DNA from: UBA10908 sp964608965
GTDB lineage: Bacteria > Bacillota > Clostridia > Peptostreptococcales > Anaerovoracaceae
Length of the DNA stretch: 59,376 nucleotides
Reading direction: 5' to 3'
Assembly: GCA_964608965.1 (NCBI GenBank)
Contig: CAZSPZ010000009.1
Location: 1 to 59,376 of the forward strand
In this document: positions 1-8,591 of the stretch, in pieces
Layout of the letters: each line of letters starts with the position of its first letter
Numbering within the stretch: position 1 is the first letter of the stretch
The notes under the pieces: generated by a model
The model's database searches: none
Told to the model about the DNA's origin: nothing
What the model saw: only the letters and a program-made list of their open reading frames with translations
Position numbers and translations under genes: made by a program

Positions 1-782
1 AGAGGCTCCGCCATTCGGCTTACGCTGAGATTGCCGTTTGCCAAATCATAAAAACATGCTTGTGTTGCCGTTATATATATAGATAAAAATATCGTTCCTA
101 TCCCAAACAGATACACTGCCGGTTGAAGCGGATCGTAAGCCAATTGTACGGAAGAATAAAAAATGTCTTCCCAATCGTTTGCCATCCAGGCCTGAATTTG
201 CCTGGGACCGGGACCAAGCAACATGGTGGCGATTGCCGGAGGAACTGCGGCTAAAATGCCCCAGCCGATGAAACTCATTTCCATGCAGAACAACCGTCCC
301 TTATTCCCAACCATCATGGCCTTGCTTTCTTCGATGCACTGGGACAGTGTCTTGTTCGGGTCGTCCGCTAAAATAAAGAAGGCTTGGCTATAGCGAAAAG
401 CCGCTATAATTCCGGGGACAATCAATAATAGGGCCCACAGAAATACTTTTACGGCTACCAGCAAAAGAAGGAGAAACGATTTCCACATATAGCCGAACGC
501 AGCCAGTATATCTTCGATTCCTCCGTCTCTCTGACGAAAAACTTTTAGAAAATACACGGAAGTTCCCAAAGTGACAGGGCCGCTTACAATCGTGGTGTAG
601 ACGTTCAATGCGGAAAATGTAAAGGCATCGCTGGATATCATCGGCACGACAATAGAAGGAAGCGTCGTGATGGAATAAACGACCAACATGACCTTAAAGG
701 CTTCCATCCAACGGTTTGTCAGGGTCTGACGCGCCATGGATCTCATCGTTTTTGCTTTTTCGCTTACATAAATATGTGTCAT
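1..782 (-). CDS. DUF975 family integral membrane protein (partial, C-terminus outside window)
   Basis: The minus-strand frame is open for 260 codons from the ATG at 782 to the window edge, so the C-terminus is missing. A GGGGG ribosome binding site lies about 6 bases before the start. The protein has several hydrophobic segments and the pattern typical of DUF975 proteins: an N-terminal region rich in R/K, a long helix ending in a VPGIIAAFRYSQ motif followed by DDPNKTLSQCIEES, and a W/P-rich loop. DUF975 proteins are Firmicute membrane proteins of unknown function. It starts 30 bases after the stop of folD on the same strand, so it is probably the distal gene of that unit. Family assignment is by motif recognition. 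Confidence 0.75.
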   Translation of the reverse strand, partial: MTHIYVSEKAKTMRSMARQTLTNRWMEAFKVMLVVYSITTLPSIVVPMISSDAFTFSALNVYTTIVSGPVTLGTSVYFLKVFRQRDGGIEDILAAFGYMWKSFLLLLLVAVKVFLWALLLIVPGIIAAFRYSQAFFILADDPNKTLSQCIEESKAMMVGNKGRLFCMEMSFIGWGILAAVPPAIATMLLGPGPRQIQAWMANDWEDIFYSSVQLAYDPLQPAVYLFGIGTIFLSIYITATQACFYDLANGNLSVSRMAEP

Positions 783-812
783 ATATACCCCCTTAAGTAT
801 CGAATAATTCTA

Positions 813-1676
813 TCATCGGGTTATACGGGTGTCAAACAAAGATGCCGCTTTTACAACATGTTCGGCAAGAACAGCCGTAGTCACCGCGCCGACCCCGCCC
901 GGAACGGGCGTCACAGCAGAAACCATTGTTTCTGCTGCGGAAAAATCTATGTCTCCGCTGATTTTTCCTTCGGCGCTCACGTGGATCCCCACATCCAGAA
1001 CGACTTGATTCTTATGAAAGCAATCCGAGCCGACGATCCCCTGTTTACCCGCTGATACCACCAGGATATCCGCCGTCCTGCAAAGCTGTGCCATATTTAC
1101 TGTCTTCGTATGGCAGACTGTAACCGTTGCGTTGGCAGAAAGGAGCATCATTGCAACCGGTTTTCCGATCACTAAGCTACGGCCGACAACCACCGCGTTT
1201 TTTCCCTTTGCATCGATTCCATAATGCGCCAAAACTTTCATGCAAGCCTCTGCCGTACAAGGCGCAAATCCGGAACCGCCTCCCGCAAAGACGAAAGCCA
1301 AAGAGCCGTCTGTTATACCATCCACATCTTTTGACGGCTTCAGAACAGCCCGAACAGCCCGATCGTCTATATGCGCCGGCAGCGGCCTTAAAATTAAACA
1401 ACCGTGAATCGCATCGTTGTCATTGATCTTTTCTATTGCAGAAAGGAGCTCTTCCTGCGCTACCTCGCTTGGAAAGTAAATTTGTAAGACTTCGATTCCC
1501 AGACCTTCGCAGCGCTTAACGGCACTTTTTTCGTAAGAAATATCGCCCTCGTTATCACCCACACGAACAATGGCCAAGCAAGGGATTACACCCATACTTC
1601 TAAGCCTTGCAATCTCTCTCGCCGTATTCTCCCCAATGGCTGCTGCCACCGGCCGACCTTCCAGAATCTTCGCCAT
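813..1676 (-). CDS. folD: FolD: methylene-THF dehydrogenase / methenyl-THF cyclohydrolase, divergent active site
   Basis: The 287-residue protein has the usual FolD length and layout: an N-terminal catalytic domain, a Rossmann NADP domain with VVVGRSLVIGKP near residue 165, and a C-terminal TPVPGGVG signature (VT follows A where most have PMT). FolD interconverts methylene-, methenyl- and 10-formyl-THF. The D-V-D motif (117-119) is present. Aligned with E. coli FolD from the conserved VG before it, the catalytic lysine of the Y-x-x-x-K motif is Ala52 (Y48 kept, a Lys sits two places later at 54). The glutamine of the QLPLP motif is Leu96 (sequence LILRPLP). Dehydrogenase activity is likely and cyclohydrolase activity is open. 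The start overlaps the stop of the upstream acetyltransferase by one base, which suggests translational coupling. Confidence 0.93.
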   Translation of the reverse strand: MAKILEGRPVAAAIGENTAREIARLRSMGVIPCLAIVRVGDNEGDISYEKSAVKRCEGLGIEVLQIYFPSEVAQEELLSAIEKINDNDAIHGCLILRPLPAHIDDRAVRAVLKPSKDVDGITDGSLAFVFAGGGSGFAPCTAEACMKVLAHYGIDAKGKNAVVVGRSLVIGKPVAMMLLSANATVTVCHTKTVNMAQLCRTADILVVSAGKQGIVGSDCFHKNQVVLDVGIHVSAEGKISGDIDFSAAETMVSAVTPVPGGVGAVTTAVLAEHVVKAASLFDTRITR

Positions 1677-2254
1677 TACATCAACCCCTGCGCTTTATTT
1701 TCCTCGTATTCGTGGCTTAACATCGAATAAAAAATCCTGCTCACGTAGCCGGCGCCTTCTTTATAATACTCGCGATAAACACCTTCGTAAGCAAAACCGC
1801 ACTTTTGAATCACTCGAAAAGAAGCCTTGTTGTATTCTTTATAAGAAACTTGAATCCTATGAAGCTTTAGCGTTTCAAAACCGAATTTTATGACGGCTTT
1901 GGCAGCTTCGGTAATCAACCCCTTGCCCCAGTATTCCCTGCCAATCCCATATTCGATTTCTCCGTGCTCGTTTACCGGATTCAAAAAGAAAAAAGCGATT
2001 AAACCGATGCATTCTCCGGTCTGTTTTAATTCGACGGCCCAGCGATATTTGCCTTCTGTTTCAAAAGCTGCCATATATCTTTCGATAAGCGCTTCCACCG
2101 CTTCCTGATTTTCATATACCGGTTCAGCCAGCGGAACCTGAACCAGCGGATCTGCCGCCCAGTTTTTAAAAGCCGAAGGCGCATCCTCCTTTGCCCAGGG
2201 TCGTATTATCAAGCGTTCCGTCTCTATTCTCTGAGGTCCCAAATGATTGATCAT
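1676..2254 (-). CDS. GNAT family N-acetyltransferase (RimJ/RimL type)
   Basis: The ORF is open from an ATG at 2272, but the ATG at 2254 (MINHLGPQ) has a GGAGACAG ribosome binding site at good spacing while 2272 has none, so 2254 is preferred (192 aa). The protein shows the RimJ/RimL acetyltransferase pattern: ETERLIIRPW at the N-terminus, a central EIEYGIGREYWGKGLITEA acetyl-CoA-binding loop, and a C-terminal N-x-ASFRVIQKCGFAYEG motif. Members acetylate the N-terminus of ribosomal proteins or small molecules; the substrate cannot be predicted. It lies between the M42 peptidase and folD with one-base overlap to folD, so it is in the same operon. Confidence 0.85.
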   Translation of the reverse strand: MINHLGPQRIETERLIIRPWAKEDAPSAFKNWAADPLVQVPLAEPVYENQEAVEALIERYMAAFETEGKYRWAVELKQTGECIGLIAFFFLNPVNEHGEIEYGIGREYWGKGLITEAAKAVIKFGFETLKLHRIQVSYKEYNKASFRVIQKCGFAYEGVYREYYKEGAGYVSRIFYSMLSHEYEENKAQGLM

Positions 2255-2271
2255 CTCTGTCTCCTGTTGCA

Positions 2272-3364
2272 TCAGTCCAAATAGCTGTCTAAAAGTCCCA
2301 ACGTATTTTTAACGCCTTCTTTATGGCTTCTTTCGTATCCATGCGATGCATAAACACCCGCGCCGATACAACCATGACGAATGTCATAGCCCGCGCCAAG
2401 AGTCGAACGCACATCGGAGCTGTAATCGGGGTATACATCCACAGCGTAGTCCAGCTTTGCATTGATTGCGGCTTCTTCCAGTCCCTTGACTACATCGTAA
2501 TGATAAGGTCCGCCGGTATCCTTTGCGCAGATGGAAACCATGCGTTCCGTACAGGTTAAGCCGATCCCGACACAACCCATATCTACGCAAATCACCTCTT
2601 GCACACCTTCGGGAACGCTGGCAGCGCCTCCGTGTCCGACTTCTTCAAACACGGTAAAATGAAGAATCACCTTGCGCTTCGGAATGATCTTTTCTTCTTT
2701 TAGAAATTTTGCATAGGCAAGCAATATTCCTACAGATAATTTTACGAGATCTGTAATTACTTTAAGTGTTATGGCNNNNNNNNNNAGATAATTTATCGTC
2801 CAGAAACCTGCTCTTGATATATCCGCTGTCGGTTACTCTGGTCCTTGGCTCAAAGCACACAAAATCTCCGGGCGAAATACCCAGGGCTTCCGCGTCTTCT
2901 TTATCCTCTACCTCTTCGTCCAGCACAACTTCCATGTCTTCGAACTTTCGAACGGTCTGGTTATATTGACCGTTTACATGAGTGGAGGCGTTGATCAGTT
3001 GAAATGTCCCTTCGTAGCTGCCGGAAAACTTTGTTTTAACCGCACAATTTTCCGTCTCCGCATTATTTGCGTTCATGGATCCTACAGGAACGATGCGCAA
3101 TCTGCCGTCGGACTTGAGTTCGGCAACCATCCCGCCAAGCGTATCCACATGAGCCTGGAGCATGACGGCGTTCTTCTCGTCCTGCCCGCCCAAGTCGACG
3201 ATGATGCCTCCTTTTGTTGTCCGCTGCGGCTTATATCCCAATTCCTTCAATTCCGTTTGAAGCCGGTCGCCGACCTCTTTGGTATAACCGCTGGGGCTTG
3301 GGATTGCGAGAATTTCTACGGCTTTTTCCACCGCGAAATCCGTGTACTCGTAAATGTTTTTCAT
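2272..3364 (-). pseudogene. M42 family glutamyl aminopeptidase / FrvX-like, interrupted by a 10-N assembly gap
   Basis: The N-terminal part runs from ATG 3364 (GGAGGA ribosome binding site) for 193 codons to the N run at 2776-2785. The C-terminal part resumes at about 2733 and ends at 2272. M42 peptidases are cobalt/zinc aminopeptidases that form tetrahedral dodecamers. Metal-ligand motifs are visible: QAHVDTLGG (His and Asp), SRFLDDKLS (bridging Asp), FEEVGHGG (catalytic Glu pair) and a C-terminal SHGYERSH. The bases AAATTATCT occur just before the gap and again 40 bases after it. Collapsing the two copies gives a continuous 346-aa M42 protein of normal length. The gene is therefore probably intact in the organism and broken only in the assembly. 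Confidence 0.88.
2776..2785. other. Assembly gap (10 Ns)
   Basis: Ten consecutive N characters mark a scaffold join inside the M42 peptidase gene. About 34 bases on its low-coordinate side (2742-2775) do not fit the M42 reading frame and look like contig-end sequence. Confidence 0.99.
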
Positions 3365-3374
3365 TGAAATCCTC

Positions 3375-4148
3375 CTATGCCAGCATAATCCACCAATCAG
3401 GGATATTGTATATCCCTGACATGACAAAATTGACTATATATACTAAAGGGGTAGACAACAGCTTACTCGGAATATCCAGTATGATAGCCACCATAAGGAT
3501 CAGCATGCTGTTTTGATATACAGTCCTGTAAAAATTCGTATCGTATAAATTAAAAATATCAGCAATCACTCCGAACCCGTCTAAAGGAGGAATCGGAAGC
3601 AAATTAAACAACATCAGTGTCACGTTGATGATAACAATTTCCATCAGCATATATCCGACGATACCACCAAAGTCTCCGCTGAAGAAATCAGGAGCCATAC
3701 TCCTGACAATAAAAATAATCCCGCCAAACAAAACCGCTAGGATTAAGTTCATTGTGACACCGGAAATCCCTACAAGGATGCTGTCCCTTTTACGGTTTTT
3801 AAAATTATATGGATTGATGACTACCGGTTTTCCCCAGCCAAAATGAATGAAAATCAAGGCGATCAATCCAAAGGGGTCGATGTGAGCCCTGGGATCTATA
3901 GTTACCCTTCCCATATTTCGCGGAGTCGGATCCCCGGACAAATTCGCCATTTTAGCATGGGCATATTCGTGGAAGGACAAAGCTATTATTATTGCAGGCA
4001 GCAGTAATATGGTGTCCATCATCCAAGCGCCCATCCCCGAAATACCGTCGGTCATAAGAGCTTGAAGGGGGCCGAAGGCCAATAGAAATAAAATCATAAG
4101 AATCATGGGGCTTTTAAAAAATCTCTGCAACTTGTAACATCCTTTCAT
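3375..4148 (-). CDS. Site-2 protease family (M50) membrane metalloprotease
   Basis: The protein has up to 257 residues and several transmembrane helices. It carries the zinc motif HEYAH (residues 60-64) in a membrane helix and a later NLLPIPPLDGFG motif supplying the third ligand (family NPDG). This is the short soluble-domain-free class of rhomboid-like site-2 proteases common in Firmicutes; substrates are unknown. Start choice is uncertain. ATG 4148 has no clear ribosome binding site, whereas the in-frame TTG at 4130 is preceded by AAAGGA at 9 bases. It ends 10 bases before the M42 peptidase start, so both are probably co-transcribed. Confidence 0.88.
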   Translation of the reverse strand: MKGCYKLQRFFKSPMILMILFLLAFGPLQALMTDGISGMGAWMMDTILLLPAIIIALSFHEYAHAKMANLSGDPTPRNMGRVTIDPRAHIDPFGLIALIFIHFGWGKPVVINPYNFKNRKRDSILVGISGVTMNLILAVLFGGIIFIVRSMAPDFFSGDFGGIVGYMLMEIVIINVTLMLFNLLPIPPLDGFGVIADIFNLYDTNFYRTVYQNSMLILMVAIILDIPSKLLSTPLVYIVNFVMSGIYNIPDWWIMLA

Positions 4149-4232
4149 TACTGTGGGAACGGTCTTGTCATACGAATAATTGTACCACTAATTGAAGCCG
4201 GTTTCTATCTCTTTGCCATGAGTATGGCTGAC

Positions 4233-4261
4233 TTGCATAAAGCGCACCACAATGTTATAAT
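4233..4261 (+). promoter_or_regulatory. Predicted sigma-A promoter for the thioredoxin gene
   Basis: TTGCAT (4233-4238), a 17-base spacer, then TATAAT (4256-4261), about 40 bases before the thioredoxin start. The consensus match is good; it is not experimentally shown. Confidence 0.65.
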
Positions 4262-4303
4262 TTTCTTGTAAATCAAGCAAACACAAGCCGAAAGGAGAAT
4301 AAA

Positions 4304-4627
4304 ATGTCTGATAAAATTACTTACCTCAAAGAGGAAAACTACGAAACACTGATCGCCGGAGCCGCTGCTGCCGTCGTGGATTTTTATGCGGATTGGTGCG
4401 GTCCCTGCATGTCCATGGTTCCAATGTACGATACTTTGGCAGAAGCCTACGCCGGGAAAGTCTTATTCTGCAAAGTCAACACAGATGAACAAAAGCGACT
4501 GGCCATACAAAACAAAGTGATGAGCATTCCCTGCTTTATGTTTTTTAAAGGCGGAAAGCTCGTAGAACGACACGACGGAACCATGTCGGAAATGGACTTC
4601 AGAAAAAAATTGGACTCCCTTCTGTAA
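4304..4627 (+). CDS. trxA: Thioredoxin
   Basis: The 107-residue protein matches thioredoxin length. It has the active-site WCGPC near residue 31 (preceded by VVDFYADWC) and the cis-proline MSIPCFMFF loop near residue 76, with an additional Cys right after the proline where most have Thr. Thioredoxin reduces protein disulfides in the cytoplasm using electrons from thioredoxin reductase. An AAAGGAG ribosome binding site precedes the ATG. Cardiolipin synthase follows 17 bases later on the same strand and may be co-transcribed. MsrAB and glutathione peroxidase elsewhere in the window are plausible clients. Confidence 0.95.
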   Translation: MSDKITYLKEENYETLIAGAAAAVVDFYADWCGPCMSMVPMYDTLAEAYAGKVLFCKVNTDEQKRLAIQNKVMSIPCFMFFKGGKLVERHDGTMSEMDFRKKLDSLL

Positions 4628-4644
4628 GATATTAAAGGAAGGCT

Positions 4645-6123
4645 ATGATTACCTATAATAGTTTAAGTCAATTGTTGAACACAACGCCGGGAATCCTGGC
4701 CGTCTTATATCTTATTAATTTTGTCGTCGCCTTTACGATCATATTCCTGGAAAGAAAAAATCCTTCCGCGACATTGGCCTGGTTGATGATTCTTTTTATC
4801 CTGCCCGGATTAGGCGTCATCTTCTATGTTATGCTTTCGCAAAACATTGCCAGGCACAAAATATTCAGTCTGACTACCTTCGAGGAAAAAAGGCTGAACG
4901 AAGCGCTGTCCACCCAGATGGAAGATATGCGAAACGGACATTTTGTATACTCCAACCAGGGAGAGGCCAGGTGGAAAGACATGATTCGCCTTAATCAGAA
5001 GTATGGTGGAGCATTTCTTACCCAGGACAACGAAGTAAAGATATTCACGAAGGGCACCAAAAAATTTGAAAGTCTTATTGAGGATATCAATGCCGCCGAA
5101 AGAAACATTCATGTGGAGTATTTCATCCTTAAGCCCGACAGTATGGGCTTGGCATTTTTGGAAGCTCTTACAAGAAAGGCAAAGGAAGGAATTCAGGTTC
5201 GACTGCTCCTTGATGCCATGGGTTCTTCTAAAATCAGAAAGCGTCACCTAAAGGCATTGATCAATGCGGGAGGGAAAGTAGCGTTTTTCTTCCCGCCCAA
5301 AATTTTTAAATTTTTCAATTTTAAGTTCAACTACAGAAATCACAGGAAAATAGCCGTTATCGACAGCAGAATCGCATATCTTGGCGGCTTTAATGTAGGA
5401 AATGAATATGTGGGCATAAGCAGACGATTCACTTCATGGCGGGATACGCATATCCGCCTGGAGGGGGGCTGTGTACAGGATGTGGATGCACGGTTTATAT
5501 TGGACTGGCGATTTGCATCCAAAGAAGACATGAGTATCCCCACCGATTACTATACCTCCCCCGCTTCTGAACGCTCCACGGGAGTGCAGATTATTTCCTG
5601 CGGCCCGGACAGTCCAAGCACAGAGGTCAAACTCGCTTTTCTTAAGATGATTGCCGGCGCAGAACGAAACATCTATCTCCAGACTCCTTATTTTATACCG
5701 GACGACAGTATTTTCGAAGGCCTGAAAATGGCGGCTTTGGCAGGAGTGGATGTTCGCATCATGATTCCAAATCAGCCTGATCACCCTCTCGTGTATTGGG
5801 TCACTTATTCCAATGTCGGATCTCTGCTTGAAGCCGGTGTAAAAGTTTATATTTATGACAAAGGTTTCCTGCACGCGAAAACGATAACCGTTGACGGCGA
5901 AGTCAGTTCTGTGGGTTCTTCGAATTTCGATATAAGAAGTTTTAAGTTGAACTTTGAATGCAACGCAATTATGTATAGCAGATTCGTTGCAAAAGAAATG
6001 GAAGAAGATTTTCAAAATGACATGATGAGCTCGTTTCGTCTTACTCCTGCGATCTATCGCAACCGATCTCTCTGGATAAAGTTCAAGGAATCCGTAGGTC
6101 GACTGGTTTCGGATATTCTGTAA
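4645..6123 (+). CDS. cls: Cardiolipin synthase
   Basis: The 492-residue protein has two N-terminal membrane helices (PLDc_N region, residues about 12-65) followed by two phospholipase-D catalytic repeats. Each repeat has an H-x-K-x4-D motif: HRKIAVID near residue 233 and HAKTITVD near residue 410. Bacterial Cls condenses two phosphatidylglycerol molecules to cardiolipin plus glycerol at the membrane. The ribosome binding site AAAGGAAGG precedes the ATG. Length and domain order are standard. A strong hairpin terminator follows immediately. Confidence 0.95.
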   Translation: MITYNSLSQLLNTTPGILAVLYLINFVVAFTIIFLERKNPSATLAWLMILFILPGLGVIFYVMLSQNIARHKIFSLTTFEEKRLNEALSTQMEDMRNGHFVYSNQGEARWKDMIRLNQKYGGAFLTQDNEVKIFTKGTKKFESLIEDINAAERNIHVEYFILKPDSMGLAFLEALTRKAKEGIQVRLLLDAMGSSKIRKRHLKALINAGGKVAFFFPPKIFKFFNFKFNYRNHRKIAVIDSRIAYLGGFNVGNEYVGISRRFTSWRDTHIRLEGGCVQDVDARFILDWRFASKEDMSIPTDYYTSPASERSTGVQIISCGPDSPSTEVKLAFLKMIAGAERNIYLQTPYFIPDDSIFEGLKMAALAGVDVRIMIPNQPDHPLVYWVTYSNVGSLLEAGVKVYIYDKGFLHAKTITVDGEVSSVGSSNFDIRSFKLNFECNAIMYSRFVAKEMEEDFQNDMMSSFRLTPAIYRNRSLWIKFKESVGRLVSDIL

Positions 6124-6128
6124 ACAAT

Positions 6129-6192
6129 AAAAAGGAGCTTCTTCTCCGGCAACCCATCCATATGGGCTACTGCAGAGTCGCGCTCCTTTTTT
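6129..6192. terminator. Intrinsic terminator between convergent cls and miaB
   Basis: AAAAAGGAGC at 6129 pairs with GCTCCTTTTTT ending at 6192, with an inner CCCAT/ATGGG hairpin (6153-6166). T runs follow the stem on the plus strand, and the A run on the other side gives a U tail in reverse, so it can serve both cls and miaB. Confidence 0.75.
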
Positions 6193-6202
6193 GTTTTCTG
6201 CT

Positions 6203-7564
6203 TTATTTTTCTATTTCGCCATAGAGGCTGAAAGTTTGCGCCCTGGTTATCCTGACAGGGATAATTTTTCCTATCATATCGGGTGTTCCGGCAAAGTCGA
6301 CGATTTTATACGAATCGGTATGGCCGGTATAAACGGAGGATTTTGTTCTGCTTACACCCTCTACAAGAACCGGATATACGTTTCCTTGATACGCTTCGTA
6401 TTTTTCCTTCTGAATTTTGTGAACAACATCCACCAGACGATTGAATCTTTCGTGCTTTATTTCTTCGGGAACTTGATTTTCAAAAACAGAGGCAGGAGTT
6501 CCTTTTCGCACGGAATATAAAAAGGTAAACGCGGAGTCGTACCGGACACGTTGCGCCAATTCGACAGTATCCAGGAAATCCGCTTCGCTCTCGCCCGGAA
6601 ATCCGACAATGATATCAGTTGTAATAGCGATATTGGGGCATGCGCATCTAAGCTTTTCAACCAGTTTCAGATAATGCTCCCGTTGGTATATCCTATTCAT
6701 TTTCTCAAGCACATGATTGCTCCCTGATTGCACAGGAAGATGAATATGCTTGCATAAGTGTTCACATTCAGCAAAAGCGTCGATCAGCTTGTCCGACAAA
6801 TCTTTGGGATGTGATGTCATAAACCTTATTCGCTGAATGCCCGGAATCTTATCGATCCCACGAATCAACTCCGCAAAATCAGGGCTGCCGTTCCCTTCTT
6901 TCATGCAGTAGCTTCCTTCTCCATGCGCGGCCTTGCCGTAGGAGTTAACATTCTGGCCAAGCAAGGTGACTTCCTTTGTCCCTTCCTGTGCAAGTTTCTG
7001 AATTTCGGCCAGAATTTCTTCCGGCCTTCTGCTGCGTTCACGGCCTCGAGTATAGGGAACAATGCAGTAAGTACAAAAATTATTGCAGCCGTACATGATG
7101 TTCACGTAAGATTTGAACGGATACACTCGCTTGGAAGGGAGTCCCTCCACAATGGCTCCGCCATCTTCCCAAACGTCCACAATACGCATTTTTTCTCTGC
7201 GAAGGTTTTCTATAAGTTTCGGGAAAGTGTGAATGTTATGCGTGCCAAACACTAAATCAACCCATGGGTATTTGGTCTTAAGCGTATCAATCACATGCTG
7301 CTGCTGCATCATGCAGCCGCAAACGGCTACGATCATTTCCGGCCGTTCTTTTTTGTGGTGGTTGAGCTGCCCCAGAACGCCAAAAAAACGCTTGTCGGCG
7401 TTTTCTCGGACGCTGCAGGTGTTTAGTATGACAACATCTGCCTCGGTCTTTTTATCGATTGGATTGTAGCCCATTGATTCCAGCATGCCCGCCAGGGTTT
7501 CTGAGTCTCTTTCGTTCATTTGGCAGCCAAAGGTTACAATATTATAGGTTTTGTTTTTTATCAT
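6203..7564 (-). CDS. miaB: MiaB: tRNA-2-methylthio-N6-isopentenyladenosine synthase
   Basis: The 453-residue protein has the three expected parts. An N-terminal UPF0004 domain carries three cluster cysteines (TFGCQMNERDSE, NTCSVRE, CGCMMQ). A radical-SAM core carries CNNFCTYCIVPYTRGRE (C-x3-C-x2-C) near residue 160, and a C-terminal TRAM domain follows. MiaB inserts sulfur and a methyl group at position 37 of i6A-containing tRNAs using two 4Fe-4S clusters. Its start overlaps the gpsA stop by 4 bases (ATGA), so it is translationally coupled as the last gene of the der-plsY-gpsA-miaB unit. Confidence 0.97.
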   Translation of the reverse strand: MIKNKTYNIVTFGCQMNERDSETLAGMLESMGYNPIDKKTEADVVILNTCSVRENADKRFFGVLGQLNHHKKERPEMIVAVCGCMMQQQHVIDTLKTKYPWVDLVFGTHNIHTFPKLIENLRREKMRIVDVWEDGGAIVEGLPSKRVYPFKSYVNIMYGCNNFCTYCIVPYTRGRERSRRPEEILAEIQKLAQEGTKEVTLLGQNVNSYGKAAHGEGSYCMKEGNGSPDFAELIRGIDKIPGIQRIRFMTSHPKDLSDKLIDAFAECEHLCKHIHLPVQSGSNHVLEKMNRIYQREHYLKLVEKLRCACPNIAITTDIIVGFPGESEADFLDTVELAQRVRYDSAFTFLYSVRKGTPASVFENQVPEEIKHERFNRLVDVVHKIQKEKYEAYQGNVYPVLVEGVSRTKSSVYTGHTDSYKIVDFAGTPDMIGKIIPVRITRAQTFSLYGEIEK

Positions 7565-8580
7565 AATTTTAAAAGTATATCTTCGTTCTCGTGTTTTCTG
7601 CTTCGGCTCATCAACATGGATACAGCGTCTGCTGCTGCCAGTTCTCCATTGATGACCCCATATATCGCTTCGGTGATGGGCATTTCCACGCCTACTTTTT
7701 TTGCGAGTCTATACGCGGCATCTGTGGTATATATTCCTTCCACGACCATGCCCACTTTTTCTGTGGCGTCTTTTGGGTTCATTCCTTCGCCTATCATAAT
7801 ACCGCAGCGCCTGTTTCTGGAGTGCATGCTTGTGCAGGTAACAATCAGATCGCCTATACCCGAAAGGCCCGAGAATGTTCTGGCGTCCGCTCCCATTTTT
7901 ACACCCAGCCTTGTTATTTCTGTCATTCCCCTGGTCATCATGGCGGCTTTTGCGTTGTCTCCATAGCCTAATCCGTCGGATATTCCTGCGCCCAACGCGA
8001 TGATGTTTTTAAGCGATCCGCCCAGTTCCACACCGGCCACATCGTCGTTTGTATAAATGCGAAAATAATCGTTCATGAATATGTCCTGAGCTTCTTCCGC
8101 TAGATTTCGATCCGGAGAGGCGACCGTGACGGTGGTTGGCATTCCCCTTCCTACTTCTTCGGCATGGGATGGTCCGGAAAGAACAACATAACGAATATCG
8201 CTTTTGATAGAAAACGCTATTTCCGACATGCGTTGCAAACTCGTTTGTTCAATCCCTTTCGCTACATTGACGATCAAAGCATTGGAAGGCATGAGCGGTA
8301 GAGCTTGCGAAAAAGCGCTGCGAAAATGTTGCGCAGGTACTGAAAATAAAACCACATCAGCTCCTGCAAGCGCTTCTCTTTCATCAAAAGAAATTTTCAC
8401 AGCCGAAGGCAGTTTTACCTCCGGTAAAAATTGTTTATTCTCTCTATCGGCGGAAATCTTAGCCAAATGGGCCTCGTTGATATCCCACATAAAAACATCG
8501 TGTCCGTTTCCTGCAAGCGTTACAGAAAGGGCAGTACCCCAGCTTCCCGCTCCCATCACCGCAATTCGTCTGTTCATCAT
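7561..8580 (-). CDS. gpsA: Glycerol-3-phosphate dehydrogenase [NAD(P)+]
   Basis: The 339-residue protein has the N-terminal nucleotide-binding motif MGAGSWGTAL, the NVAKGIE motif, and the catalytic-domain signature LGGSLKNIIALGAG with the conserved lysine. GpsA reduces dihydroxyacetone phosphate to sn-glycerol-3-phosphate for phospholipids. Two adjacent ATGs exist; the second (8577) has the better spacing to AAGGAT. It lies directly between plsY and miaB, and PlsY uses the glycerol-3-phosphate it makes. Confidence 0.96.
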   Translation of the reverse strand: MMNRRIAVMGAGSWGTALSVTLAGNGHDVFMWDINEAHLAKISADRENKQFLPEVKLPSAVKISFDEREALAGADVVLFSVPAQHFRSAFSQALPLMPSNALIVNVAKGIEQTSLQRMSEIAFSIKSDIRYVVLSGPSHAEEVGRGMPTTVTVASPDRNLAEEAQDIFMNDYFRIYTNDDVAGVELGGSLKNIIALGAGISDGLGYGDNAKAAMMTRGMTEITRLGVKMGADARTFSGLSGIGDLIVTCTSMHSRNRRCGIMIGEGMNPKDATEKVGMVVEGIYTTDAAYRLAKKVGVEMPITEAIYGVINGELAAADAVSMLMSRSRKHENEDILLKL

Positions 8581-8591
8581 GATATCCTTTC

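Noticed and set aside
5434..6015. Minus-strand ORF (193 codons) inside cls
   Set aside because: Antisense to a clear cardiolipin synthase; no family motifs or start signals.
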